Source of the DNA: Linum tenue
Lineage: Eukaryota; Streptophyta; Magnoliopsida; Malpighiales; Linaceae
Length of the DNA stretch: 64,000 nt
Direction: 5' to 3'
Assembly: GCA_946122785.1 (NCBI GenBank)
Contig: CAMGYJ010000011.1
Coordinates: 2,542,001-2,606,000, forward strand
The notes under the pieces are model-generated. The model did not search any database. It worked only from the letters and a program-made list of their open reading frames with translations, and was not told the origin of the DNA. Below are positions 24,306 through 35,530 of the stretch, piece after piece (position 1 is the stretch's first letter; each line of letters opens with the position of its first letter). A program made the translations under genes and the position numbers.

Positions 24306-24710
24306 TGTAGGAAACAAGGTTTCCTACAGAATGGGAATTGAGGAATATAGCTAGATCAATTAAGGATTGATCTAACTAGGGATTTGGAATTGGGAATTTG
24401 AGAACAGAAGAGAGGGAATTGGGGGTGCTGCTGCCGCAGCTTTGAGGGAAGAAGAAGGGAGGGATCGGCGCTGGTGAGAGGAGAAAGAGAGAGAGAGTTT
24501 AGGTTTAGGAATTTTATTACTTTCTGCTTAATGAAAAATAATACCCTAGTGCAGATTAAATAGTCTGCCTAATTCCCAATGACTACCCAACTCATTAAAC
24601 ATAACATTCAACTCTCTGTTTATTCCCGAACATCCCAAATAATACCCTAAATCATAAAAACCGACAATAATCCGAACTAACAAAATACTGTAAATAATGT
24701 GTTTCCCACA
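24306..24710 (-). repeat. 5' LTR of the gag-only retrotransposon
   Basis: 405 bp, about 98% identical by eye to the 3' LTR, with the same TGTAGGAAACA / TGTTTCCCACA ends. It includes a (GA)n tract and should carry the element's promoter, reading leftward toward SLU7. Confidence 0.92.
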
Positions 24711-25030
24711 ATCAAATCTAGCTACTATACACAACTGTCATTGTTCATGAATTCCTCATAGTTGCTTTTGCTATGCATTCAGCCATTTTTATGGCATGAG
24801 ACTATCTACCTGGACTGGTCTGGTATGTGTCATAGGCAAAATCATTGCAGACATGTAGGGGTATGTAACGGTCCGTGTAGGTTTGTATATGACTACACAG
24901 ACATTTGGATTGGAACATAATGTACATAATAATGTGACCGGTTTTTTGTGTCCTAAATTTTGTAAATACTAAAAGAAAAATAGAACGAATTGATGTTTTG
25001 ATCTAGATAACAATCATTATTGAACCGCGA

Positions 25031-26014
25031 TCAGTGGCGGAGGGAGGTAGTGATGAGTTGGCAAAAGATAGGGCAATAAAACCTTTTAAATAGATAGGAT
25101 TTAGTATGATTTTCAAGTTTAGGACCCTACACTCTCGTCGATCTTATTCAAGTGCGTAAGGACCCCAAACTACTGATTGCGATTCTCATGAATTTGATCG
25201 GTATGGAACCTGAGGGTTGCACTCCCTGCAAACTATACTATCAATAATCTCTTGCACCGTCTCCTTTTGAGATCGAGGAAGAAGCTGTCATTAGTGTGAT
25301 TGCTTGGTAACTGCCATCAAAAGCAGGGTTTAAATCATTCCTCTCCCTCTGCAAGTTGAGATCAACTGGAGCAGATGTTACTAATCATTCTCATCAACAG
25401 CAGAGGTTGGCTATGAGTAGAAGCCACAGGTGCATGAACTTCTGACTCCTCTCTCCTGGGTATTCATGGCAGCTTAGAAACCATGAAAAAGTTTAGGGCT
25501 TTTCCCTGAACCATTAACAATGAAGGTTGCAATCACTACACTTGGAATCATGCATGTGTTTTGTGGTACAGATGGACTGTTGTTCATGATGTAAACAACC
25601 ACAACAGCAACATCAGTTTTAGAAAAAGGCAATGCCTTGGCTAAATAGTGCAGCTTTTGTGGTGAAGTCAAAGGCTCAAAAGGATCATAGGAGGTGAAAA
25701 GTTTGGTGCATGACATGTTGCTTTTCTTCTTCTTTTTTACAGCTAGAGTGAGTGCTAATGGTGGTGTGTGATATGATTGGAGAGTTTGAAGGGTAAATGG
25801 AGGGTTTTTTTTAGTGGGTTGTAGTGGATAGCAAAATACCCAAGTGTTAGTAGATATGCAAAGCTGATTTGAATCGTGATAATTGGTGATTGGATCATAA
25901 CCCTACCGACTGTTCTATTTTATGAATTTATTACAAATTTTATATGTAGTTTTATCAATATTTCAACGTTGAGTGACGTTGTACCCCTCTAGTTTCAACT
26001 TAACTCCGCCATTG
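25031..26014. mobile_element. Possible DNA-transposon relic (CAGTGGCGGAG-like ends)
   Basis: Left end cagtggcggaggga and right end read inward caatggcggagttaa resemble the CAGTGGCGGAGCTAG ends of many plant elements, but the flanks show no matching duplication. It encloses the doubtful ORF at 25474-25716. Confidence 0.3.
25474..25716 (-). CDS. Hypothetical 80-residue protein, doubtful
   Basis: I do not recognise this product. An ATG at 25716 opens an 80-codon frame with a balanced amino-acid make-up, unlike the low-complexity frames nearby: a SYDPFEPLTSPQKLHYLAKA stretch, then a hydrophobic run (DVAVVVVYIM) and a Val/Ile-rich C-terminal half. The upstream sequence on that strand is A/C-rich with a plausible leader (aagaagaagaaaagcaac before the ATG), and no TATA box is obvious. 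It lies between sequences that look like transposon ends, so it may be captured or spurious. No intron is needed. Comparative or transcript data would decide. Confidence 0.25.
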   Translation of the reverse strand: MSCTKLFTSYDPFEPLTSPQKLHYLAKALPFSKTDVAVVVVYIMNNSPSVPQNTCMIPSVVIATFIVNGSGKSPKLFHGF

Positions 26015-26166
26015 ATGGTGGTGGATGGTTATTCCAACCATGTGATCGAAACTTGATCCCTGAATACTAAAATATAGCTTATTTTGCCCGCAAACGTCTG
26101 TTTTTTTAATGTGATTATACACAAAAATAGGATTAGTCATTCTACCATCAATAAAACCAACACTAA

Positions 26167-26519
26167 GGGGTTGTTTGGAAGTTGGGATTGTTTTGTTGAG
26201 ATTGTCATTATGCATGTATTGTTAACAATGCATCGTTTTTTTATTTTTCTAACAGAAACAATACATGGATTGTTTCTATGATGTGACAGAAACTATCACT
26301 CATTTTGAGTGATTGTTATATCTCAACTTTTAGTTGTGATTGTTGAGATAGTTGAGTTGAGATTGTTTTGTGTCAGCTTTTAGCTGATGCGACATACACA
26401 ATCATACATACAAAACGTTGTATTCTACAATGCATCAAATTCGACAATACATGTATAATATTATACATGCATTCACAACAATACATCTATTTAATAATCG
26501 CAACTTCCAAACGACCCCC
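26167..26519. mobile_element. Tourist/Harbinger-like MITE, 353 bp
   Basis: Left end GGGGTTGTTTGGAAGTTG, right end read inward GGGGGTCGTTTGGAAGTTG, with a TAA duplication at 26164-26166 and 26520-26522. No coding capacity. Confidence 0.75.
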
Positions 26520-26822
26520 TAAATATCTTAAGTTTGATTTGCCATCAACTTTCAAAATAGTTACATGAAAGATTGGTGAGTGGGAAAGGCAGATGTTTTT
26601 TTTTTCATATTCCCAAAAAGTGAAAATCTCTTGTGCTTCGTGGTTGACAAACCAAATCTTGTTAAAACCAAAAGGCAGAATTGAATTCTGTTCTTGAGTC
26701 TTGACTATTCCCACTAACACAAACAAGGTAGGGAAAAAGCTAGGTTATATATTATTGACCAACTAATAAGTAATGAGTAATTGAGAGAGAAAAAAATATA
26801 TGAAATGGTTGTTGTCCTTGGG

Positions 26823-27286
26823 TAGAGGTGGCAATTGGATCGGATTCGTGGATTCGTGGATTGGATTGGTGGATCCATGGATCAAATGGATTGGATCCAA
26901 TGGATTGATGGATTCATGGATTGGATCCAATGGATTGGTGGATTGATCCATGAATCCAAATGACATCAAAGGCTTGGACCAAAATGTAAAATTTGAAAAG
27001 TTTTGGTACTAAAATGTCATAATGAAAAATTTTAGGTACCAAAATGTAATTTTCCAATGATATTTTTCGTATAAAAATATAAATTTTAGGTACCAAAATG
27101 TAAAATATAAAAAATATAGGTACCAAATCGTAATTTGCCATTTGGATCCATGGATTGATCCATGAATCCACCAATCCAATTGGATTTGGATCAAATGGAT
27201 TGGATTTAAATGGATTGGATTAAGTGGATAATTTGGTGGATGGATTGGATTGGATTCATGGATTTGGATCCTAATTGCCACCTCTA
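26823..27286. mobile_element. hAT-like MITE, 464 bp, with 8 bp TSD
   Basis: TAGAGGTGGCAATT at both ends in inverted orientation, flanked by a perfect 8 bp duplication tccttggg at 26815-26822 and 27287-27294. The interior is a dense run of GGATTGGAT/ATCCAATCC words and TACCAAAATGTAA repeats, both in near-palindromic arrangement. The minus-strand frames here merely translate these repeats. Confidence 0.82.
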
Positions 27287-27294
27287 TCCTTGGG

Positions 27295-29320
27295 TGAGCT
27301 TAAGATGAGAATTAGGCACATATAACAGAACCCACAGCATTCACTACTATTCCCTAAATTTTTGTTGAGATTAATCATACATGCATGCATGCATGCATCC
27401 AAGTCATATGCTCTTAGATTCAATTTGTTAATTTCGTACAGAATGTAACCGAAATTATTAACCATAAAGTATGGATGAGTCTATCGACTATGGTACATCC
27501 ATAATTTTGATGTATAGGGTATACTCTAGCATAAATTGGACTCCAATCAATGAATATTAAATTTGTGATCAACAATATTTGTTTCAGTAATTTGAGTTAC
27601 CAAAATTGATATTAATTTTTTTTAGTGTATGTCACGATTTAGTAATCTCACTGTCCAAATGTGTCATTAATCATTTTCCTCTCTTGGGAGAGAATGGTAT
27701 CGGTATGAGACGCTTTACATATTGGGCTTTTGGTGTCGCAAAATCAGGTGGGCTGAGATCGGGCTGTTTCGGGTCTGTTTTATTACGATGTTTTTGTGTC
27801 CATTGACACTGAGATTCCATGCATCCACAAAAGTCCGAAACATACGAAACCAAGAGAAAACGTTGACTTCTTGTTGTGTTTCCTTGTCCATGAATTGTAG
27901 TGAAAAACATTTTGACTTTGGTGCTGTTCTTCATGCCATGGATGGATGGATGATATAGAGTAAATATGATTGCAAGTATATATATAAATATATGGTAAAA
28001 AGGCTAGTGTGACATATAATATGTGTTTGTGTTATTTTTTTTTTAATATACTTTGATATATTGTGATGAATAAGAATCGTTGGTGGTAAATTTCAGATAG
28101 AATGAATCTTATGGTATGGGTTATAAAATTGAGGGTTTGGGTTCACCTATTTAAAATTAAGGTAATATTAACATGTCCCAAACTTAGATTAATTCATAGT
28201 TTAGAAAGTAAAACTCAACGAGCGTACGACACGCGGGCTGCTTTTGATATGATAAAAGTATAAGTAGAGAGAGATGGGAAGGTACAAATTGCAAGCTAAC
28301 AAAAGTTTTACTTATGGGAGTGCTAAATTTGTGGAGTGAATAATATACAGATAATTATTGGGAGTTTTTTGGAAGTATATATTGTGTCTCCACTTGGGGA
28401 GAAGAAGAAAGCTTTGGAGTTTGCTAGGTCAAACTCTCGATGAGGTCCAATTAACTCTTTTGTCCTCTATACTCATTAGTGTCTTTGTTTATTGGATTAT
28501 TATTCTAACCTAAAAGGGGTTTTTGATGCCTAAAGGGTTTAGGTAAGGTTGGAGAACAACACCCGAAATAACAAGTGACCAAATGTTAAATGCAAATTTT
28601 GTTATAGGGTATTGGTACTTGGTAGCTAGCAGTTATGAGTTGAAATTAGGTATTTTTATTTTATTTTTTTCAGCACAATAAATATTTAATCATATAGTAA
28701 GAAGTAAGTTTTACTGCAGTGACAAAAATATATTTTTATCATTTCTGCCTCCTTCCCGATCATCTAATGGGTAAAGGTGTCATTTTCGACTGTCGTTGAC
28801 GGCTTCTCCCTGATTCTATAGAGTTTGAGAATGTGTTGTTTGGATCTCCATGATACGATGCATCTTGCTCCCGACTCCCTATACCTTGTTTAGCTCTGAG
28901 CATTTTGGTTTCAGTATATGCCCACCACCAAGCCATCACGATCCTAAGATTCACCGTGATGGGTCATCTTCAAAAAACCCCCAAGTGGAGGCTTATGGCG
29001 TTTCATGTTCAATCACCATGGTCTTATCTTTATCTTTGTAAAGCGAGCTGAAGCCTTACTTTGTGATGCTATAACTGAGAGAAACTGGGAGAGCTAGTGA
29101 TTTCACTTTGTTTTGCTTCTGTAATAGTTTCTCTTTGTTGGGTTTGATCAATATATTTCTCATTTGTTGTTGTTTTTAATTTTTCAACATGAATTGCTCT
29201 ACCACATATACCGGTTTGAACGGAATAACTTTTTACTGGAGTCTAAATTTAATAGGTAAATTTTAACAACATAAAACGAATGAACTACAATATCAACAAT
29301 TCAACACAATATATTATACC
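27295..29320. other. Intergenic, no gene seen
   Basis: AT-rich spacer. It holds a (GCAT)n run near 27381-27400 and poly-T tracts; no ORF, RNA gene or mobile-element pair could be supported. Confidence 0.5.
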
Positions 29321-29324
29321 AGGG

Positions 29325-29560
29325 TTAATTGTATGGTTGGTCATTGAGATTAAAAAAAACGTTCAAGTTTGGTCACTCGAAATATATAAATTCATTGGTG
29401 GTACTTCAATTTACTGAAACCGTTCACGTTTGGTCACTCTCCGTCCAACTCCGTTAACTTTGACTGATATGGTAGTCAACTCTATAAATTGACCATTAAC
29501 TCAGTGACGTGGCAATTAAGAAATAATAAAAAAAATAAAATTTAATATATTTTAAAGTTC
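29325..29560. repeat. One-ended MULE-like terminal repeat in the cyclin D3 promoter
   Basis: The text 'ggttggtcattgag...ttcaagtttggtcactc...gttcacgtttggtcactc' resembles the GGTCACT-rich arms of long-TIR elements such as 8429-8713. No opposite arm is found before the gene, so it looks truncated. Confidence 0.35.
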
Positions 29561-29654
29561 AGCTCATTTTACCATAAAATAAATAAATAATTCGATTTTT
29601 ACACTTGTTGATTTTCTATTTTTATTTTCTCTATAAAATCCCTCTCCCTCTTCG

Positions 29655-29662
29655 TATAAAAA
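29655..29662 (+). promoter_or_regulatory. TATA box of the cyclin D3 gene
   Basis: tataaaaa, about 200 bases before the main ATG, followed by a pyrimidine-rich leader (29705-29765). Confidence 0.6.
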
Positions 29663-29815
29663 GTCGCTCCACTCTCCACAAAAAGAGACAAGCGTGAAAA
29701 CTCAAAGCCCCCCCCAACTCTTCCCCTTTTCCTTTCCCTTCCTTCTTCTTCGTCTTCTCTCCTTTATCTTCTCCATTACCCAGTAAACACAGACATCATT
29801 CCTTCCTACACAACA

Positions 29816-29854
29816 ATGGCGAATCCCACCTTCACTTTCCTCTCCTTTCCATAA
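29816..29854 (+). CDS. Upstream ORF (12 codons) overlapping the cyclin D3 start
   Basis: ATG at 29816 in a good plant context (aacaATGGC) opens MANPTFTFLSFP and stops at TAA 29852-29854. The last A of that stop is the first base of the cyclin ATG (TAATG). Such an overlap forces reinitiation or leaky scanning for the main protein. This is read directly from sequence; whether the uORF lies in the mRNA depends on the start site, placed here downstream of the 29655 TATA box. Confidence 0.6.
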   Translation: MANPTFTFLSFP

Positions 29855-31698
29855 TGACCTCTGCACACGATTACCCTCACTTCCCTCCTTCGTTTGCCAT
29901 GAAGACGATGCAGCCGCTTCGATTCCCCAATCTCCACAACTCCGACGATGACAACGATAAAACCTCCATTTCCTCTTCATCTCCTCTCGACGAACTCTAC
30001 TGCGAGGAAGAGAGGTGGGATTGCGAAGACGACGATGGGGAGGTTCTGGATTGCCTCAACGCCGCCGGCGGTGCCCATTGCCTTTCTCCGATTCTGTTGC
30101 TGGAGCAGGACTTGTTCTGGGAAGACGAAGAGCTCGTTTCCCTCTTCGCCGAGGAGAAGCGATGGAAGGGAGCAATGGGGGTAAAGGAAACTTGCCCTGC
30201 TCGTCGGCGAGCTGTGGACTGGATGGTTAATGTCAGCACCCACTACGGGTTTTCCACTCTTACTTCTGTGCTAGCTATCAATTACCTTGATCGGTTCCTT
30301 TCGACGCCACGTTACCAGAAGGATAAGCCCTGGATGATCCAGCTCGTCGCCGTGACTTGCCTCTCTCTGGCTGCTAAAGTGGAGGAAACCGACGTCCCGC
30401 TCTTGCTTGACCTCCAGGTGCTCGATGAAATGCCGCACAGAACATAAAACTCTTGATTTTTTTCTACACAATCGTCGGGATTTGGTTGTAATGTCTCCCT
30501 TTCCCCCTGTTCCTTCGTGGGTTGTTTTTTCAGGTCGAGGAGACGAAATATGTATTCGAGGCGAAGACGATTCAGAGGATGGAGCTTCTAGTGCTGTCTT
30601 CCCTTGGCTGGAAGATGCACCCGGTGACTCCGATCTCGTTTGTGGATCACATTGTTCGGAGGCTTGGCCTGAAGAGCAATGTTCACTGGGAGTTTCTCAA
30701 CCGATGTCACCGTCTCCTTCTCTGCCTAGTCTCCGGTAAGTTGGTAGCTCTAAAAGCTCTGTATGTTATGCAACAAAAAAGGAGACGACTTTTTGATTGT
30801 TTGTTTGTTTCTCCCTGTGTCTTGACCATTGCTGCTTTTCCTGGGGATGTTTCTTTCGGTTTTGGGTTTGTAGATTCAAGATCTGTCAGATATAAGGCAT
30901 CAGTTCTGGCAACTGCAACCATGATGCACGTTATTGACCAAGTCGAGCACTTTAACCCCATTGACTATCAGACTCAGCTGCTTGCTGTCCTGCACATCAG
31001 CAAGGTATACTCCTCTCACCTTTTGTAGAACAAAATCATTTGTATTTATTCATTTGCAAGTTTGAAAAGAAAATGCCGGTCAAATATTGGTCTGCAAAAG
31101 CTTGCACAAAACTGGGATCCAGGAAGCTGTTTGTGTTTTTGTACTATTGTCTCGGGTGTGTAAGCAAGTAAAGGACACAAGGTGGGGGGAACATAATCAT
31201 GTATTATATTGCCTTCTTCGAACAGGATATAGTTATTAGTTAATGCCTTTCATTCATTATTTTGCTGATATAATAATTAGTCCATGATGATTAAGCTAAA
31301 GTACTGATGGGGTCTCGTTGTCCATGGAGCAGGAAGATGTGGAGGAGTGTTATGAGGTGATAATGGAGGTGGCAAAGGGCAATGGCGTTGGGAAGAAGAG
31401 AAAGTACTATTGCCATTATGAAGAAGAAGGAGGGGTGGTGTTTCCGAGCAGTCCTAGTGGCGTGATTGATGCAGAAGCTTTTCTGAGCTGTGACAGCTCA
31501 AACGATTCTTGGGGTTTGGGAAGTCTAATGCCAAAAGCAAAAGGGAAAGGGTCATTTTCATCCTCTTCTTCTTCCTCAGTCTATTCATCTCCTCCACCAC
31601 CACCATTGGAGGCAGAGCAGCAGCCACTGCAGAAGAAGAGCAGAACCCAAGATGACGACCAATGGGTCTTTGTGGGTTTCGTTGGGAGCCCCAATTAG
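29854..31698 (+). CDS. CYCD3: D3-type cyclin
   Basis: Regulatory partner of CDKA in the G1/S transition; binds retinoblastoma-related protein; nuclear. Exons 29854-30417, 30534-30735, 30874-31004 and 31333-31698 join in frame to 420 residues. Residues 48-52 are LYCEE, the LxCxE Rb-binding motif, inside an acidic N-terminus. The cyclin N-box follows (about 95-215, with RAVDWMVNVSTHYGFSTLTS, INYLDRFLS, KPWMIQLVAVTCLSLAAKVEE and VEETKYVFEAKTIQRMELL), then the cyclin C-domain (SFVDHIVRRLGL, CHRLLLCLVSD) and a Ser/Pro-rich C-terminal tail likely to act as a PEST region. The intron 1 donor is a weak gtgctc, chosen because it preserves the conserved DLQ|VEETKY junction. An in-frame ATG at 29899 is an alternative start. 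Subclass D3 is well supported by these motifs. Confidence 0.94.
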
Positions 31699-32139
31699 AA
31701 CCAGAGGAAGGTGTGAAAGAGTCCTCAATCAATCAAGCAGAGTCCTCTTGTTTGGTCTCGTCATCTCCACAACAGGCTGAGAAGAAGATTAGGTTTTGCG
31801 CCATCTGGCCGAGCCCTGGTGATAAGATTAGAATTTGAAGGGTTCCACTGGGGCATGGCGAGAGGCATTTTGTGGGAAAAAGAGGGGGAAGAAGGAAAGG
31901 CAAGGAAGATCATTGTTCATCAATGGTGGATGATGATGATGCGATCTTTATGTTTAATTCTTATTCATAATAATTTCTGTTGTAATTCTCCATGTGGTAA
32001 CGTTTCTCTTAAGTTGGGAAGCATACCCTTTGACGTGGACAATGTATATGTGAGAATTGGGATGTTATAATCTAAAGTATTCATAATGATTCAAATAAAT
32101 TGAGGGAAAAAACAGAACTTTTGTAGCATGTTTAATGAG
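31699..32139. other. Cyclin D3 3' UTR and spacer
   Basis: Purine-rich sequence after the stop, probably 3' UTR for the first 200-350 bases; no other feature seen. Confidence 0.5.
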
Positions 32140-32148
32140 TTAGTTTTA

Positions 32149-33416
32149 GGCAAAATACACTTGTATATCCATAACTTTCACGTTTGTGACAAATATATCC
32201 ATAACTATCGAAATACCCAATTCCGTCCATTTTGTTAACAGCGTCAGTTGACGGCATAACTAAACTAACGGTAGAAGCTGAGTTGGCGATTGATTTACCC
32301 CACCAAATGACATGTATTATAAAGAAAAAAATAACAAAAATTAAAATACAAAACAAAAACAGAAAGAGAAATATACGAGACTTAAACCCAGAAAAAACGC
32401 CTAAATAAAAAAATAAAAATGCTCTTCTCTACCTCTTCGATTTCTCCGCCTAGGGTTTCCCTTCTCCGATTTCTCCAAAACTCGGTGGCCACTTTTTGAT
32501 TTTCATCGACTCGGGTCCTTTTCTCCCATCCCTGCCGACGAACATGGCTAGCGGCTGCGCCTGCAATTGCGACTCTTCCAACTTGTCGACAACACCTTGT
32601 CGATCCCGACGCTCTGGCCGAGGAGGTGGTGCAGATCCAGATCCGCCAAGCTGTTGGCCACGAACCCTTGGAATTCCAATTCCACGTCAATCTTCTCTTC
32701 ATCTTCTCAACCCATGGCTTCTCGATTTATCCAGCAGTTGAAGGGGAAAGGAAGTGGCGGAGTGGATAGAAACCCTCTGTTTATCTCGTCGACCAAAACA
32801 GGGGATCCAGATCTTCCACTGAGGAGGAAGATCGGAGGCGGATCCAGATCTCTTTTGCCTAATAAGCTTCTTCTCAGTGGTAGCAGTTGGCAGGGGAAGA
32901 GCCAACTTCTTCTCAAATCCCCAGAACCCGATTTCCCCCTTTCCTCCTTTTGTTTGATGTTGAATGCTACTCTTCGAGGTTGGGTACGGGCAGCAGGGGG
33001 AAGGATTTGGTTTGCGACGGGAAATCTCATAAGCTATTAGGTTTAAGAGGAGTAATGGGGGATCTGATTATTAGGTTTAGGAGGAGTATTCGGCGAGCTA
33101 TGGAGGCTGGAGCTACGGGAGAGAGAAGAAATCATTGGGGCAGAGAGAATTAATTTAATTTTTTATTTTTATTTTTTATTTTTTGCTGACATGGCTCAAA
33201 TTATGCTGACGTGGAGCTTAGGTGTGAGATGGGTATGGTCCTAATCAGCGTTCTGTCACATTTACTGACGCCGTAACAAACGGTGTTAAAGTTTTTAACG
33301 AAATGGATAGATTTGTCACACGATAGTACGCTTTTCTGGGTATTTCGTGTATTTCGATAGTTATGGATATATTTGTCACAACCGTGAAAGTTATGGATAT
33401 AGAAGTGTAGTTTGCC
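32149..33416. mobile_element. Long-TIR MULE (Pack-MULE-like), 1268 bp
   Basis: Perfect 9 bp duplication ttagtttta at 32140-32148 and 33417-33425. Terminal inverted repeats begin GGCAAAATACACTTGTATAT on the left and GGCAAACTACACTTCTATAT on the right end read inward, and stay similar for about 65-70 bases and in part for nearly 200. The core (about 32400-33150) is abruptly GC-richer, with CT-rich leader-like sequence and several overlapping open frames on both strands, as when a MULE has picked up gene pieces. I could not name the source gene, and no frame is convincing as a protein. Confidence 0.82.
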
Positions 33417-33425
33417 TTAGTTTTA

Positions 33426-35495
33426 TTGTATGTATGTTACAATGCAGTCGAAATTGTGATTCTATGCATAAATATCAAAATGTAAACTTTTAAGTTTTAA
33501 AACACGATTTTGAATCTACGTTGTTATTATGTTAGTTATGTGGGGCTTAGTTCACTTGACGACAAATTCACAAAGCACAATTAATCTTGTGATGCTGTTG
33601 CCTTTATTTCACGTGTAATCTAATGCACTGGAATTGTTTGTATTCAAAGAAAATGCATTATGCATCCCCCAATTATATATTGGAACACTAGTTAAAAAAA
33701 AAATCTAAACTAGTGCATGCCAGCCACCTTTGTTGGAAGGCTACTATTTTTGGCACCAATGATGTTCAGGTTGTGTCAGTTAATACTTTTTATGTGTAAT
33801 AGAATATTAATTATCATAATTATTTGCTCCATTATAATTAATTTCATGGATGGGATCTTGATTAGATATTGGTGGAAGCTTTGTTAAGCACTTGAGTGCA
33901 ATTAAACCCCCAATTCTTCATTCATGTTCATGCATAAAAAGGGGACACATTTCAAGATAGTATGAATAATTTAACTAAATAATCGCAAATGGCTTCATGC
34001 TATAGATGTTGAATTTGAAAATGGAGATCTCTAGTTCAAATTTTACAATTGTCAATGTGGAGAAATATCACATATGAGGTGTATGAGTGAGAGTGTGTAT
34101 TTTGAATCACGTATCATGATTGTTAAACTGATAATCATGGTGAACATGATTTACCTTACTTCCAACGAATAGTAATTGACTTATTAATATGAATCATGGT
34201 TCAAGAAGGCGTTAGATCTAAGGTGAATGTTGGGATATAGCCTAAATGTCTGTCCCACCTAAGCATGCTCAGGTGCTAGAATAAAAAATAGCAGTTTGTA
34301 CTAAATGATCGATGAATAGCAACTTACAACACTTTCACACTTCATTGCAGATAATTAATAACTTACTTAACAACAACACAAATAACTAATAAAATTCTCG
34401 GGACATTCAAAAGATTGAGAGAGAAAATTAAAAGTTTGTAAATTATGTCAATGTCTCCCTTTGAGGTTGCATTCCTAGCTTCGTCTAATTAAGCATATGT
34501 GACACCTAGGTATTGAAGCATCATGAATACCTAAGTCGCCACTAAACCTCTAGACGAGGTATTATGACTTTGCCTAACACCTAAACGCACCTGCTCATAA
34601 GCTTGATAGGCCTTTTTGAACTATGGTACGAATAGTGTTCACAAGCTTAACAAATCCATAAGAAAAGAGGACTTAACAAGATAGAGACAGAAAGAGAAGC
34701 ATCACTCAAGAGTGGGGAAAGTTAGACAAGTTTTTGAAAAATTGGGAAGGTTGAAAGGAGTTATATAGTGGGTAATGGGGATGCATAAGTTTGGAGACAA
34801 GATCTTTGGTATTATGGAGGGCCTTTCCTTTTTCCTTTTCTTCTTCTTTGCTATTTCTTTTTTGTTATTGAATGGACATCACATTGCAATGATATGTGTA
34901 AATTTGATAGCAAATGGAGGCAAGATTTATGATTGCTACATAGTACTAGCAAGAGGAGCTCTCATGATTCAACAGCAAAAGAGAGAATAGGTCGAATAAG
35001 TATGGCTTTGAACTTTTTTCAAAGAAGAGTTGGCCTTTAGCTTTTAACATTCTCTCTATTTCTCTACTCTACCCTAGTAAAGGTCCAAGAATGCAAAGAT
35101 GACTTGAGTATGTACCTACCTCCAATAATTGTAGAATAATAGGTGTAACCATACCCAAATTGCCATATAAGTATAACCCTTACAAAACAATTTCCTCCCA
35201 TACATGGTTTTCCATCTCTTTTGTTCAAACTCCTAATCCAAATATAATTCTATACCAATATCATCAGCACTTCAAATATAATTCCTAAAAGAGTCACAAA
35301 GATAGAGTTAGGACTTCCATTACACCTCTTATGCATAATTTCGTCCGTCAAATTCAATATCATTTATCCTCCTTCCTAATTAGCGACGAGTTTTGAGAAT
35401 GCTCAAGTAAATATGATAGTCATTCAAATCAACAGACAACAACAGAGAAGCTGGTGGGTTATTATCCTACCTACACTCAACCTTTATAGTTTTTA
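33426..35495. other. Intergenic, no gene seen
   Basis: AT-rich, about 2 kb. Short frames such as 34775-34990 have no recognisable motif. No paired element ends were identified. Confidence 0.5.
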
Positions 35496-35530
35496 CTAGA
35501 CAATGACCCGCGCCATCCTGCGGGTGACGG
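35496..35530 (-). mobile_element. Helitron-like 3' terminus
   Basis: On the minus strand, cccgc...gcggg hairpin, a 7-base spacer (tcattgt), then CTAG and host T. The body would extend rightward; the 5' end was not found. Confidence 0.5.

Larger units (their letters stand above)
21705..24710 (-). mobile_element. Gag-only LTR retrotransposon (TR-GAG type), 3.0 kb
   Basis: A complete non-autonomous element: LTRs of 403 and 405 bp, both TG...CA; a primer-binding site (TGGTATCAGAGCC, initiator-methionine tRNA type) next to the 5' LTR; a polypurine tract next to the 3' LTR; and an internal 2.2 kb holding only Gag. There is no protease, reverse transcriptase, RNase H or integrase. The flanks atcat and atcaa match at 4 of 5 bases, so the target duplication is slightly decayed. 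The element points toward the 3' end of SLU7, 166 bases past that stop codon. By family motifs it belongs to Ty3/gypsy. Confidence 0.9.

Noticed and set aside
26914..27281. Minus-strand ORFs rich in NPIHLNPIH and YILVPK
   Set aside because: They translate the simple repeats of the hAT-like MITE at 26823-27286.
29899..29901. In-frame downstream ATG as the cyclin D3 start
   Set aside because: The ATG at 29854 comes first in the same frame and nothing visible favours the later one; kept only as an alternative.
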